Origin: Trinickia caryophylli
GTDB taxonomy: Bacteria; Pseudomonadota; Gammaproteobacteria; Burkholderiales; Burkholderiaceae
Reading direction: 5' to 3'
Assembly (NCBI RefSeq): GCF_034424545.1
Contig: NZ_CP139971.1
Location: 1,426,001-1,490,000 of the forward strand
Length of the DNA: 64,000 bases
The first letter of the stretch is position 1, and each line of letters opens with the position of its first letter. The notes under the pieces were generated by a model that was given only the letters and a program-made list of their open reading frames with translations, had not been told where the DNA came from and did not search any database. Below are positions 16,673 to 25,324 of the stretch, piece by piece. A program made the translations under genes and the position numbers.

Positions 16673-17053
16673 TTACAAAAGATGTTGGCCGATCATCATT
16701 CGGTGACCATCCGGCGTACCTACGAGAAATTCGCGCATGCCGTGCGGCCTATCGGCCGGAGGTTGCAGAATGATTGCGCCGCGACCGACCAGTTCGTCAT
16801 GAAGTGCGTCAGCATTCGCCACGTGAAGGTAGCCGAAATAGCTATGGTCGCCCGTCGCCGACGGCAACATTGCGTCTGGGCAATGACCCAACATCACCCG
16901 TACGGAGCCTCGCGTAGCTAGCTGCCACTCCGTTGCGTCGGGCCACTCAAGCCGAAATCCCAGCGCATCACGAAAGTACGACGCGGTGGACTCGAGATCG
17001 GGGACTGCGAGCACAAACGAAAACGACGTCAGATCGGTACGCGGGTCATGCAT
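16673..17053 (-). CDS. VOC-superfamily (glyoxalase/bleomycin-resistance-like) protein
   Basis: This 126-aa protein starts at ATG 17053 (MHDPRTDLTSFSFVLAVPDL) with GGAG 8 bases upstream. It has a single VOC module with paired beta-alpha-beta-beta-beta units: FVLAVPDLESTASYFRDALG, FRLEWPDATEWQLATRG, SYFGYLHVANADALHDEL, and EFLVGTPDGHRMMIGQHL with the metal-facing E/H positions near the end. Such proteins act as dioxygenases, isomerases or drug-binding proteins; nothing here narrows it. It is a lone gene on its strand between the candidate effector and the deacetylase operon. Confidence 0.8.
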   Translation of the reverse strand: MHDPRTDLTSFSFVLAVPDLESTASYFRDALGFRLEWPDATEWQLATRGSVRVMLGHCPDAMLPSATGDHSYFGYLHVANADALHDELVGRGAIILQPPADRPHGMREFLVGTPDGHRMMIGQHLL

Positions 17054-17239
17054 CGCATTGTCTCCGTTTTGGACCGAACAGTCGGCATCCATTGTCGCCG
17101 TCGGTCGATAAGTCTACCAATACCTGCCCGCCGGAAGGCGAGTTAGCTGCTTCAGTGCGAGTAAGAATGCTGCCCGGCGATTCCACTGCCGGGAAGTATG
17201 GGTCGTTTCAGTTCCTGTTGATTGGCGGAAGGCAGGTAG

Positions 17240-18328
17240 TTACGCCCGGACCGAGTTGCGAGAGGCCCCGCCGGGCTGTTGGCCGCCTTCGGCATCGTCA
17301 TCCGTTTTCCGCCCGCCATCGAATCCGCTAAAGAATGCCTCGGCATTCGCGGCGAGCGAGTCGATGTGATAGCCGCCTTCCTGCACGATCACCGTTGGCA
17401 GGCAAAGCGCGCCGACCGTCAGGCCCAGCCTCGCAAACCCTTCGGTCGTGACCGCTACCTTCGACTGCGGATCCTCCCGATAGATGTCGAAGCCGAGCGC
17501 AAGCACCAGCGCGTCTGGTCGAAAGCGATTCAGCACCCGCAGCGCCGCGTCCACCCGCTCGAAGAAGACCGCCTCGGACGAACCATGCGGCATCGGCAGG
17601 TTCACATTGAAGCCCTGTCCCGCGTCTCTTCCGGTTTCCTCTTCATATCCGGCCACGACTGGATAGAAGTTGGTCGGGTCGCCGTGAATCGACACATAGA
17701 GCACATCGGCACGCCCGTAGAAGATCTCCTGCACGCCCTGGCCATGGTGCATGTCGGTATCGAGAATCGCGACGCGCTCGAACCGGCTGCGCAGCGCCTG
17801 TGCCGCAATGGCCGCGTTGTTCAGGTAGCAGAAGCCGCCGGCCGCATCGCGCCGGGCGTGATGACCGGGCGGCCGGCATAGCGCCCAGCTTTCGCGCGCA
17901 CCTTCATGGATATCCGCCGCGGCCGCCAGCGCGCTCTGCGCAGACCAATAGGCGGCCCGCCAGGTGTTCTCGCCCACCGGGCAACTGCCGTCCGCTAAAT
18001 ACCGGGCTGCTTGCGCCAGCACACCGCGCAGCGGATTCGGCTCCCGCACGTAGACATTCGACATGACTTCATCGCCCCAGTCGTCGGGCATTTTTTTCCA
18101 GTCTCGATGCGCTTCTTCGAGGAATCGCAGATAGTTCATGTCGTGCACCGCCGCAATCGGCGCGATGCCGCGGTCGGTGGGTTCAAGCACGTCGAAGCGG
18201 AGCGACTTCGCGGCGGCTACGAGCTGCGTCGCACGCTCGGGCACTTCCTGCGGGGTGCGCATCTGGCCTCGCGACAAGTAGCTGCGCGGATGATGCAGCA
18301 ACTGTTCAGGGTGAAAGTACGTCTTCAT
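17240..18328 (-). CDS. Acetylpolyamine amidohydrolase / class II histone-deacetylase-like enzyme
   Basis: This 362-aa zinc hydrolase starts at ATG 18328 (MKTYFHPEQLLHHPRSYLSR, the usual opening of acetylpolyamine amidohydrolases). The catalytic dyad is in RPPGHHA (H156-H157), zinc ligands lie in ILDTDMHHGQG (D192, H194) and ALGFDIY (D281), and the transition-state tyrosine is in EGGY (Y320). All are intact. Family members remove acetyl groups from acetylputrescine, acetylcadaverine or similar acylated amines in the cytosol. It lies 24 bp from the amidohydrolase gene and is last in a three-gene operon with an MHS transporter, so the operon may take up and deacylate an N-acyl compound (inference). 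Confidence 0.87.
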   Translation of the reverse strand: MKTYFHPEQLLHHPRSYLSRGQMRTPQEVPERATQLVAAAKSLRFDVLEPTDRGIAPIAAVHDMNYLRFLEEAHRDWKKMPDDWGDEVMSNVYVREPNPLRGVLAQAARYLADGSCPVGENTWRAAYWSAQSALAAAADIHEGARESWALCRPPGHHARRDAAGGFCYLNNAAIAAQALRSRFERVAILDTDMHHGQGVQEIFYGRADVLYVSIHGDPTNFYPVVAGYEEETGRDAGQGFNVNLPMPHGSSEAVFFERVDAALRVLNRFRPDALVLALGFDIYREDPQSKVAVTTEGFARLGLTVGALCLPTVIVQEGGYHIDSLAANAEAFFSGFDGGRKTDDDAEGGQQPGGASRNSVRA

Positions 18329-18351
18329 CGAAACACCTTTCCTGCAATCGT

Positions 18352-19611
18352 TCAGTGTGAATCCGTGGTGGCCATCGCGCCGGCGCGCGCGAGCACCGCA
18401 TTGAGCAATACGTTCGCGCCGCGCGTGACGTCCTCGGGCAACGCATCTTCCGCTTCGTTGTGCGACAAACCGCCCACGCAGGGAATGAACACCATGGCGG
18501 TCGGGCAATGGCTGGCAAGCAAAATTGCGTCGTGCCCCGCGCCGCTGACGATGCGCTCGCAGCTATAGCCGAAAGCGTCCGCGGCGTCCTGCACGAGCGC
18601 AACGCATGCGCGGTCGAACGGCGTAGCGGGGCTGCGCCAGTAAGTGTCCACTTCGACCCGCACGCCACGCTGCGCGGCAACCTGTGCGCACGCGACGCGC
18701 AACGCCCCGATCATTGCATCGACTTCGCCGTCGTCGTGATGACGCAGATCGACGGTGAACGACGCCTGCCCCGCAATCGTGTTGCGCGACGCGTCCGGAA
18801 TGCCGATCTCGCCGATCGTAGCGAGCCCGCGCGGCGCATAGCCCTCCGCAATGCGCTCCAGTTCGAGCGCGATTTGGGCTGCGGCAAACAACGCATCTTT
18901 GCGGTACGGCATGGGCGTCGTGCCGGCATGCGCCGTCATGCCCGTCACCGTAGCATCGAGCCAGCGGATCGCCTGGCCGCCTGTGACAACGCCGATCGCC
19001 GTGCCGTTCGCCTCGAGTACCGGCCCCTGTTCGATATGCGCTTCGAAATAGGCATCGACGGGCGTGCCGATCGCGCGCGTGCCGCGATAACCGGTCACAG
19101 CCAATGCGTCCGCGAGGCTGACATTCTGCGCGTCGCGTCTGGCGAGCGCCTCCGCCAGCGGCATGGCACCCGCAAACACCGCTGAGCCGAGCATCGCCGG
19201 CGTGAAGCGTGCGCCTTCTTCATTCGTCCACGATACGATCTCGATCGGCTTTTCCGTGGCCATGCCGGCATCGTTCAGCACGCGCACCAACTCCAGTGCG
19301 GCGAGCACGCCGTAGACGCCGTCGAAGCGGCCGCCATGCGGCTGCGTGTCGAGATGGCTGCCGACCAGTACCGGCGCCGCGTGCGGATTCGTGCCTTCGC
19401 GCCGTGCAAACAGGTTGCCGACTTCGTCGACACTGACGGTCAGATTCGCTTCGCGGCACCAATGCGCAAACAGGTCGCGGCCGAGCCGGTCTTCTTCGGT
19501 GAGGGCAAGCCGCCGCACGCCGCCGCCCGGCGTGGCGCCGATCTCTGCCATGTCCATCAGGCTTTGCCACAGCCGCGCGCCGTCGATCTTCAACAGGTCT
19601 TTCATCGTCAT
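18352..19611 (-). CDS. Zn-dependent M20-family amidase (N-carbamoyl-L-amino-acid hydrolase / allantoate amidohydrolase type)
   Basis: This 419-aa protein has the M20/HyuC pattern: VGSHLDTQPHGGRFDGVYGV with metal-binding His and Asp, IVSWTNEEGARF with the catalytic Glu pair, a dimerisation lid domain in the middle (about 215-330, with GMTAHAGTTPMPYRKDALF), and GAGHDAILLA near the C-terminus. Length agrees with hydantoin/ureido hydrolases. It splits carbamoyl, ureido or acyl groups from amino acids; the exact substrate is open. It is central in the operon MHS transporter - amidase - deacetylase, with gaps of about 25 bp on each side. Confidence 0.88.
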   Translation of the reverse strand: MTMKDLLKIDGARLWQSLMDMAEIGATPGGGVRRLALTEEDRLGRDLFAHWCREANLTVSVDEVGNLFARREGTNPHAAPVLVGSHLDTQPHGGRFDGVYGVLAALELVRVLNDAGMATEKPIEIVSWTNEEGARFTPAMLGSAVFAGAMPLAEALARRDAQNVSLADALAVTGYRGTRAIGTPVDAYFEAHIEQGPVLEANGTAIGVVTGGQAIRWLDATVTGMTAHAGTTPMPYRKDALFAAAQIALELERIAEGYAPRGLATIGEIGIPDASRNTIAGQASFTVDLRHHDDGEVDAMIGALRVACAQVAAQRGVRVEVDTYWRSPATPFDRACVALVQDAADAFGYSCERIVSGAGHDAILLASHCPTAMVFIPCVGGLSHNEAEDALPEDVTRGANVLLNAVLARAGAMATTDSH

Positions 19612-19636
19612 TGCATCGGGTTCCGATTAATACCGT

Positions 19637-20947
19637 TCAGTTCACGCCGACTGCTTCCGCGGCATCGCTGTGCGTTGCCCGCCTTGCATCGAGCGCGACG
19701 ATGCAGGCCAGCGAAACGCCCGCGAGGCACGTGTAGAACACTGCAAGCGGCCACCATTGGCCGACGTAGCGATGCGCGAGCCAAGTGCCGGCAAGCGGCG
19801 TCAGACCGCCCGCGATCGCGCCGCATACCTGGTACGCGAGCGAGATGCCCGAATAACGCACCCGAGTGGGAAATATGCCGCTGACAAAACCAGCGATCAC
19901 CGAATAGAAGCCCGACATGCAGATCGTTGCAATTGCGATGCCGAACACCATCGGCAACCGCGTGCCGCTTTGCACGAGCATGAACATGGGGTACGGCGAG
20001 ATCATCGCGAGCAGCGCCATCAGTTTGAGAAAGCGCACAGCCCCGATTCGCTCGCCGAGCCACGCGGCTGCCGGTTGCCACAGAAACTGGATGATTGCCA
20101 CCGCGAACAGACAATCGAGAATCAGCGAGCGCGTGACGCCGACGTATTGCGTGGTGTAGGCAATCATGAACGTGTTGGTGAAATAGACGCCCGCAATGCC
20201 GATCGTATTCGCGCCGATGCACAGCAGCACGAGGCCCCATGCCGAGCGGAAAACCTCGGCCACCGGCAGTTTTACGGTGCGGTTCGCTTCTTTCACGCGC
20301 GCGAATTCCGGCGACTCGTTCACGCCGAGCCGAATGACAATGCCGACGATGAGCAGCACCGCGCTCGCAAGAAACGGCAGACGCCAACCCCACGCGAGAA
20401 AATCGGCCTTGTCCATCGACGACACCGCACGGAACGCCACGAGCGACAGAATCAGGCCCGCAGGGCTGCCGAGCTGCGCGAAGGACGCAAAGAACGTGCG
20501 CTTGCCGGGCGGGGCATGCTCCCCCGCCAGCAGCACCGCTCCGCCCCATTCACCGCCCACGGCAATACCCTGGACGATGCGCAGCGCCACAAGCAGGACC
20601 GGGGCCAGCGCGCCCATACTTCCATACGACGGCAGGAGGCCTACGCAAACCGTTGCGATGCCCATCATCATCAGCGTCACCATCAGCGTGTTCTTGCGGC
20701 CGATACGGTCGCCAAGATGGCCAAATACGACGCCGCCAAGCGGGCGGGCGAAGAAGCCCACCGCGAAGGTCGCAAACGACGCCATCGTGCTGACGAAGCG
20801 GTCGCCCGACGGGAAGTACAAGTCGCCGAAAACGAGCGCCGCCGCGGTCGCATAGATATAGAAGTCGTACCACTCGATCATCGTGCCGATGAATGCCGCC
20901 GACGCGGCACGCCCGGGCTGGCGGAGAGAAGAACTGGATGGCGTCAT
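19637..20947 (-). CDS. MFS transporter, metabolite:H+ symporter (MHS) family
   Basis: This 436-aa protein has 12 predicted membrane segments and starts at ATG 20947 (MTPSSSSLRQPGR). MHS marks are FIGTMIEWYDFYIYATAAAL at the first segment, FARPLGGVVFGHLGDRIGRK with the loop 2-3 motif and RIVQGIAVGGEWGGA on segment 4. Relatives import shikimate, alpha-ketoglutarate, proline/betaine and similar acids. The in-frame extension to 21067 lacks family similarity. First gene of the operon leading to the amidase and deacetylase and divergent from the LysR gene at 21158, so it probably imports their substrate under LysR control. Confidence 0.92.
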   Translation of the reverse strand: MTPSSSSLRQPGRAASAAFIGTMIEWYDFYIYATAAALVFGDLYFPSGDRFVSTMASFATFAVGFFARPLGGVVFGHLGDRIGRKNTLMVTLMMMGIATVCVGLLPSYGSMGALAPVLLVALRIVQGIAVGGEWGGAVLLAGEHAPPGKRTFFASFAQLGSPAGLILSLVAFRAVSSMDKADFLAWGWRLPFLASAVLLIVGIVIRLGVNESPEFARVKEANRTVKLPVAEVFRSAWGLVLLCIGANTIGIAGVYFTNTFMIAYTTQYVGVTRSLILDCLFAVAIIQFLWQPAAAWLGERIGAVRFLKLMALLAMISPYPMFMLVQSGTRLPMVFGIAIATICMSGFYSVIAGFVSGIFPTRVRYSGISLAYQVCGAIAGGLTPLAGTWLAHRYVGQWWPLAVFYTCLAGVSLACIVALDARRATHSDAAEAVGVN

Positions 20948-21157
20948 GCTGGCTCCTGAAGCACGTTCGGCGCGGTGGTCATGGCCGGCGGCGTGCGTGT
21001 CGTTGTGAATGCGTGGGGGCTGTATGCGCAGCATTGCCCGGCGCATGAACCATTTATCGGTAACCATAAAACATTAGTCAAATTTCGAGTTATTATTTCG
21101 CTCATAAATCTGGCTAATAGTTAAGTCGACTTACTGCGGCGGGTTGCCGCAAGAGGC

Positions 21158-22120
21158 ATGACGGTGCGCGCGGACCTCGCGAATTTTCTGAATGACCGGC
21201 TCGACTGGAATCTGCTGCGCACGTATCTCGTGATCATGCAGGAGCGCAGCCTGAGCCGCGCCGCGGCGAGGCTGCACGTGACGCAGCCGGCGGTGAGCCA
21301 GGCGTTGCGGCGGCTCGAGGAGACACTGGAGCGCAAGTTGATCGAACGGCGCGGCCCGTATTTCGCGCCGACGGAAGCCGGCGAAGCGGTTTATCAGATC
21401 GCCAGCGACATCTACGGCAATATCTCGCGGCTCGAGACCGATCTCGACGAGCGCACGAGCGATATTTCCGGCACGATCCGGCTGCTGACGATCAGTCGCA
21501 TCCAATCGCCGGTCTATGACGAATTTCTCGCGGACTTCCATCGCGCGTATCCGCGCATCGATCTTCAGATCGAAGTGATGCGCTCGTCGGATATCATTTC
21601 ATCGCTACTGCGCAAAACGGCGACGGCAGGACTGGCCTTGTGCCGCACGCCGCACGAAAAGCTCGGCATGCAGTGCTTCCTGAGGCAGCGCTATGCGATG
21701 TTCTGCGGGCGGCACCATCGGCTGTTCGGCAAGTCGCCCCTGGCGATGGAGGATCTGCTCGCGGAAAACTTCGTCTCGTTCACGAGCGACCAGATAGGCG
21801 ACAGCCTTTCGCCATTAACGGTGTTTCGCGACCAGAAAGGCTTTACAGGGAGAGTCGTGGCGTCGTCGCCGAGCCTCGATGAAGTTCGGCGGCTCGTTTT
21901 CGCCGGCTATGGCATCGGTTGCCTGCCCGAGCATATCGTGCGCGACGATATCGCACAGCAGCGGCTGTGGCGGTTGCCGCCGGACGACGGGCTGATCGAC
22001 GTCGACGTGTTTTTGCTGTGGCATCGCGAACGCAAGATGAACGCGGCCGATCAGGCGTTTCTCGACAGCATGGAGCGCTGTATGTACCGGTATCCTCTTG
22101 CGGAGCGGCTGGGGAAGTGA
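21158..22120 (+). CDS. LysR-family transcriptional regulator of the MHS-amidase-deacetylase operon
   Basis: This 320-aa protein has a LysR helix-turn-helix (LRTYLVIMQERSLSRAAARL, HVTQPAVSQALRRLEETLER, KLIERRGPYFAPTEAG) and a full effector domain to about residue 310. It is divergent from the MHS transporter gene with 210 bp between them. That gap contains an AT-rich segment (about 21065-21125) with ATTAG and CTAAT arms, reasonable for LysR binding sites. The inducer is expected to be the substrate or product of the operon; not deducible here. Confidence 0.9.
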   Translation: MTVRADLANFLNDRLDWNLLRTYLVIMQERSLSRAAARLHVTQPAVSQALRRLEETLERKLIERRGPYFAPTEAGEAVYQIASDIYGNISRLETDLDERTSDISGTIRLLTISRIQSPVYDEFLADFHRAYPRIDLQIEVMRSSDIISSLLRKTATAGLALCRTPHEKLGMQCFLRQRYAMFCGRHHRLFGKSPLAMEDLLAENFVSFTSDQIGDSLSPLTVFRDQKGFTGRVVASSPSLDEVRRLVFAGYGIGCLPEHIVRDDIAQQRLWRLPPDDGLIDVDVFLLWHRERKMNAADQAFLDSMERCMYRYPLAERLGK

Positions 22121-22263
22121 CAGGTTTGTACATGCCGATGGTCATCGGGTATCGTCTACTATGCCGGCTGTAGCTCGCCTCAAGTTATGCAATAGCACCG
22201 AGAAGGCGGACGGCCAAGAGCGTTGCATCCAAACCGCGCATACAAGATTGCCCGGAGAATGAT

Positions 22264-22674
22264 ATGAAGAAGCTAACACCAGCCGAGGTTACGGCAGGGC
22301 TGAACACCGCGCTCGAGGCGGGACGCAGAGCAGGAAATTCCCGAATTCAAGAGCTGAAACAACAGGCCGAGGGCAATCACGGGCAGCCGGTCCGCGAAGA
22401 GTGCGGTAACGCCGCGGCTCTTGTGAAGCTTGACGGTCGATCCTCCCTAGCTCGCGCAATCAAGAATGCTAGCGACACCGGGCTTTCTCTTGTCCGCATG
22501 GGATCCACAAAGTTTCGTGGACATTACGCGGTTCACGCCCGCCCTGAGATCCAGGGCGACGCGAAAGTCAGCATCCAAAACTGTTCGATTCATGAAAAGG
22601 CTGCCGAAGCTATCGCTGAATCGCTCAAAGAGACGTTCGGATTCGAGACGTCAGTTCTCTACTGGAGAAACTAG
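22264..22674 (+). CDS. Hypothetical 136-aa protein
   Basis: I do not recognise this protein. From ATG 22264 (preceded by GGAG about 6 bases upstream) it reads MKKLTPAEVTAGLNTALEAG, a charged, Gln-rich N-terminal helix region, then a central LVKLDGRSSLARAIKNAS part and a C-terminal helix-strand EKAAEAIAESLKETFGFETS. It has no signal peptide, membrane segment or cysteine cluster. Codon usage and GC are lower than in neighbouring genes, which fits recent acquisition. No PIP-type box lies upstream. It stands alone between the LysR gene and a 290-bp stretch without genes. Confidence 0.55.
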   Translation: MKKLTPAEVTAGLNTALEAGRRAGNSRIQELKQQAEGNHGQPVREECGNAAALVKLDGRSSLARAIKNASDTGLSLVRMGSTKFRGHYAVHARPEIQGDAKVSIQNCSIHEKAAEAIAESLKETFGFETSVLYWRN

Positions 22675-22967
22675 ATACCTCGGGAGGCGAACGCGTTCGT
22701 GCCGGCATGACGGACCCGCGCTTGCGTGAAAGACGGCACGCCAACTTTCGCCGGCACGCGCCGACGGCGCCACGGTGGCATTTCGTAGTCGTGGGCCAAG
22801 CAGCTCTTGCTTCCTCGACTGCGTTGGCCAACACGTCAGGGGTACGAGGCCGGCCTCATTCGCGAGTCACTGGCGGGTATGTCGATCCCCAGCAGAGAGA
22901 GGACGGAGCGCGTCAAAGCAATTATTCCTTCTGGTACACGGGGACCTGAGAAACGCAAGCGGCTTGC
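22675..22967. other. Gene-free stretch between the orphan gene and the epoxide-hydrolase-like gene
   Basis: I see no supported gene, repeat or RNA here. Short open frames exist on both strands but lack starts with ribosome sites and any recognisable family pattern. It may be decayed sequence. Confidence 0.4.
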
Positions 22968-23900
22968 TCACCGCCCGGCAATCGCAAGTATGGCCTCCGC
23001 AAAGACATCTGGCGCCTCGCGCGGGACGAAGTGTCCTATTCCGTGCAGCAAGCGGTGTTCATAGTGCCCGGAAAAGTACTTCTCCTTGTTTTCGGAAGTG
23101 ACTGGCAAATTGTCACGGTCTTCCGCACCCTGGAGCATGATGGTGTCGATACGAATCATCGGCGAGGCTGCCAATTGCCGTTCTATCTGCTCGTGCTGCT
23201 CTGCGCCCGGGGCGTCGTGCCAGCGCTGCCGATAAGCATGAAGGCTGATGTCGGCCCAGTCGGGATTGTCGAGAGAGCCTGCCATGGCTTGGAAGTCGCT
23301 CTCCCTATCGGGCCAAGCGGGCGACCAGCTGTTCCACAAGTATCTGCACAACCGCTCGCGATCCTCTCGATAGGCCTTCATCCCATACGTCGTGGCGACG
23401 TACCACTCATACCAGTATGCCTTGGCCAACTCATAGGGCATTTCGTTGGCCGGCATCGCCGTGGCATAGCCCGCCGCAGCGGTAACCATACCGCTCACTC
23501 TTTCGGGAAACAGAGCAGCGACTCCGTACGCCGCGCGCGCGCCCCAGTCATACCCCGCGAGAATTACATCCGTCAAATCCAGCGTTTCCACGAACTGCGA
23601 CAGATCAAGTGTCAGAGCGGCGATTGCGCCGCTGCGCATCGTATCGCGATTCAAGAAGCGCGTCGGTCCTGATCCGCGCAGATAGGGTGCGTAGATTCGG
23701 AACTGCTGGCCGCTCAGGCCAAGGTGCAGAATAGTCTTGTCCCAGCACTGAACATCGTCCGGCCATCCATGGACAAGGACAAGCGGTGGTCCATCAGGCG
23801 GGCCCGATACCTCATAGGCCACCTCAAGTTCGCTCGTGCGACAAGTAAGGAAGTTTCGTTGCGATCCGCGTGTGACCGACTCATCCGCATCTGAAATCAT
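22968..23900 (-). CDS. Alpha/beta hydrolase, epoxide-hydrolase/haloalkane-dehalogenase type
   Basis: In this 310-aa protein the nucleophile elbow is GYDWGARAA (Asp nucleophile, about residue 118), the sequence expected of epoxide hydrolases, preceded by the oxyanion HGWP motif in VLVHGWPDDVQCWD. The catalytic His lies in LLHGIGHFVPREAP. A cap domain rich in W and Y follows the nucleophile (YELAKAYWYEWYVATTYG), with candidate epoxide-activating tyrosines. Cytosolic, no signal peptide. Substrate unknown. It is transcribed toward the orphan gene region and has no obvious partner. Confidence 0.83.
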   Translation of the reverse strand: MISDADESVTRGSQRNFLTCRTSELEVAYEVSGPPDGPPLVLVHGWPDDVQCWDKTILHLGLSGQQFRIYAPYLRGSGPTRFLNRDTMRSGAIAALTLDLSQFVETLDLTDVILAGYDWGARAAYGVAALFPERVSGMVTAAAGYATAMPANEMPYELAKAYWYEWYVATTYGMKAYREDRERLCRYLWNSWSPAWPDRESDFQAMAGSLDNPDWADISLHAYRQRWHDAPGAEQHEQIERQLAASPMIRIDTIMLQGAEDRDNLPVTSENKEKYFSGHYEHRLLHGIGHFVPREAPDVFAEAILAIAGR

Positions 23901-23997
23901 ATCGATCTCCCGAAGGATGATTCAAAGGTGTCATTAGCAGCATCGCTCATTCCCGTTCAAAATGGCTTCCGATCAAATTTTGAACGACCCCGGGGCA

Positions 23998-24090
23998 TCA
24001 GCTGACCCAGCGCCGTGGCTTGGCTTTGGGCTTCTCCAGTGAAGCCGGAAACACACGAGCGCACAGGAAGTCGACGAACGCCCCGAGGCT
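23998..24090 (-). pseudogene. C-terminal stub of a LysR-family regulator
   Basis: The minus strand reads LGAFVDFLCARVF followed by a basic tail and a TGA at 23998-24000. L-x-A-F-V-D-F-L is the typical last helix of LysR effector domains. No other LysR sequence precedes it, so only about 30 codons survive. It sits just upstream of the secreted-protein gene and marks a rearrangement boundary. The short length keeps confidence modest. Confidence 0.4.
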
Positions 24091-24230
24091 CCCTGATTGA
24101 GAACTCCGGCACGTTGCCGGGCCTAAATAGGCATTTAGCTGAAACCAAGATCAACATCAGCTCCCCCGTCCTTACTCATTCGCCCTTTCCCTCGACGATA
24201 ATGGCGTGCTATCCAACTCGGGCAATTTCA

Positions 24231-25181
24231 ATGACACATCGCGCATCGCTACGCCGCCTGTTCGGTATGGCCATTCTCGCTTTCGTTCTACCGGTGTCCG
24301 CGACGCTCGCCGACACGACAGTGCACTCGCTCTCTGGCGTACGCGGCGCCATGCACACCCCTGACGCCCAGAAAATGTTCGATCATTCGATGAGCGGCGC
24401 GCAGCAACCCGATGGCTTCGGCACGAAACTGCCTGCCGGCTTTACCACCGCGTTTCTCGTGGAGCAACTGGCGCCGGGGCAAGACGTTCGAAGTGTCGTG
24501 TTATCGGGCGCAAAACCGTGGCCGTTGCGCCCGAACAGCTACGTTGCCATCGTCTGCCTTGCCGATAGCCCGCAGCTCGCTGCCTCGGCCCTGAAGTACA
24601 GCCCCGCCTCGTGCGACAGCCTCGGCAGCGACGATTCAGACCCACGGCGCGTCTGGTTTGGCGTTTTCGAAAGCACCGGCGGCGGCACACCGCGGCTCGT
24701 GGCGCGAACCGAGTCGCCCGTCGTCACCCCCACCGACTGGCGCGACACGAACATCGACCTGCCGGTCCGTCTCGAAGCAAGCGATCCCGGGAGCGCACAA
24801 GAGGCCGTGCCGTCCAGTTGGTCCCGCTTCGATTTAGCCCCGTATCAGATCCGAACAAGCGAATACGCATTCGGCGTGCGTGCCGGATGGAGCGAAGGCT
24901 ATGCCGGGGGCGGTGCGGATTTCGAAGCGTTGTATCTTTTCGCGATCGAGGGGAAGACGCTGCGCGTGGTCTTCGCCCAACCCATGGCCTTCGACAAAAT
25001 GATCGCAGGCGAATGGCACAAGGATGGCACGCGAAGCCACGACGTATCGGACGCGGCGAACGCACTCACTGTTCTTCCTTCAGTGACAGATGGCTATCAC
25101 GATCTCCAGCTTCGGGAGAAAGCTGGCGGTAAATGGCGCCGTACGTTCAGATGGTCCGCAACGGACCATCAGTATCAATGA
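24231..25181 (+). CDS. Predicted secreted protein of unknown function (intact copy)
   Basis: This 316-aa protein from ATG 24231 has a clear Sec signal: MTHRASLRRLFGMAILAFVL, then a small-residue cleavage region (SATLA-DTT). The mature part starts with ADTTVHSLSGVRGAMHT and then has a beta-rich, low-complexity-free body with two cysteines (VCLADSP, ASCDSL) that could form a disulfide in the periplasm. No enzyme motif is recognised. A truncated paralogue of its first 55 residues lies 8.7 kb away at 15478. The next gene is an XRE-cupin regulator. Upstream in-frame codons back to 24015 do not look like coding sequence. Confidence 0.65.
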   Translation: MTHRASLRRLFGMAILAFVLPVSATLADTTVHSLSGVRGAMHTPDAQKMFDHSMSGAQQPDGFGTKLPAGFTTAFLVEQLAPGQDVRSVVLSGAKPWPLRPNSYVAIVCLADSPQLAASALKYSPASCDSLGSDDSDPRRVWFGVFESTGGGTPRLVARTESPVVTPTDWRDTNIDLPVRLEASDPGSAQEAVPSSWSRFDLAPYQIRTSEYAFGVRAGWSEGYAGGGADFEALYLFAIEGKTLRVVFAQPMAFDKMIAGEWHKDGTRSHDVSDAANALTVLPSVTDGYHDLQLREKAGGKWRRTFRWSATDHQYQ

Positions 25182-25324
25182 ACGCTCGGCGGCGTTTATA
25201 GACCCCGCAACCACGAACACCAGTGGGCAGTCCCACGCAGACAATTATCGGATCAGAAAATATCTTTCGCTTTGCTACAATTTCGGCAGCCAAACGGATC
25301 GGCTCTCGATGGGCCGAGCGACAA

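Noticed and set aside
16576..16773. Small plus-strand frame after the 108-aa candidate effector
   Set aside because: Overlaps the effector's end and the VOC gene on the other strand; no family pattern or ribosome site.
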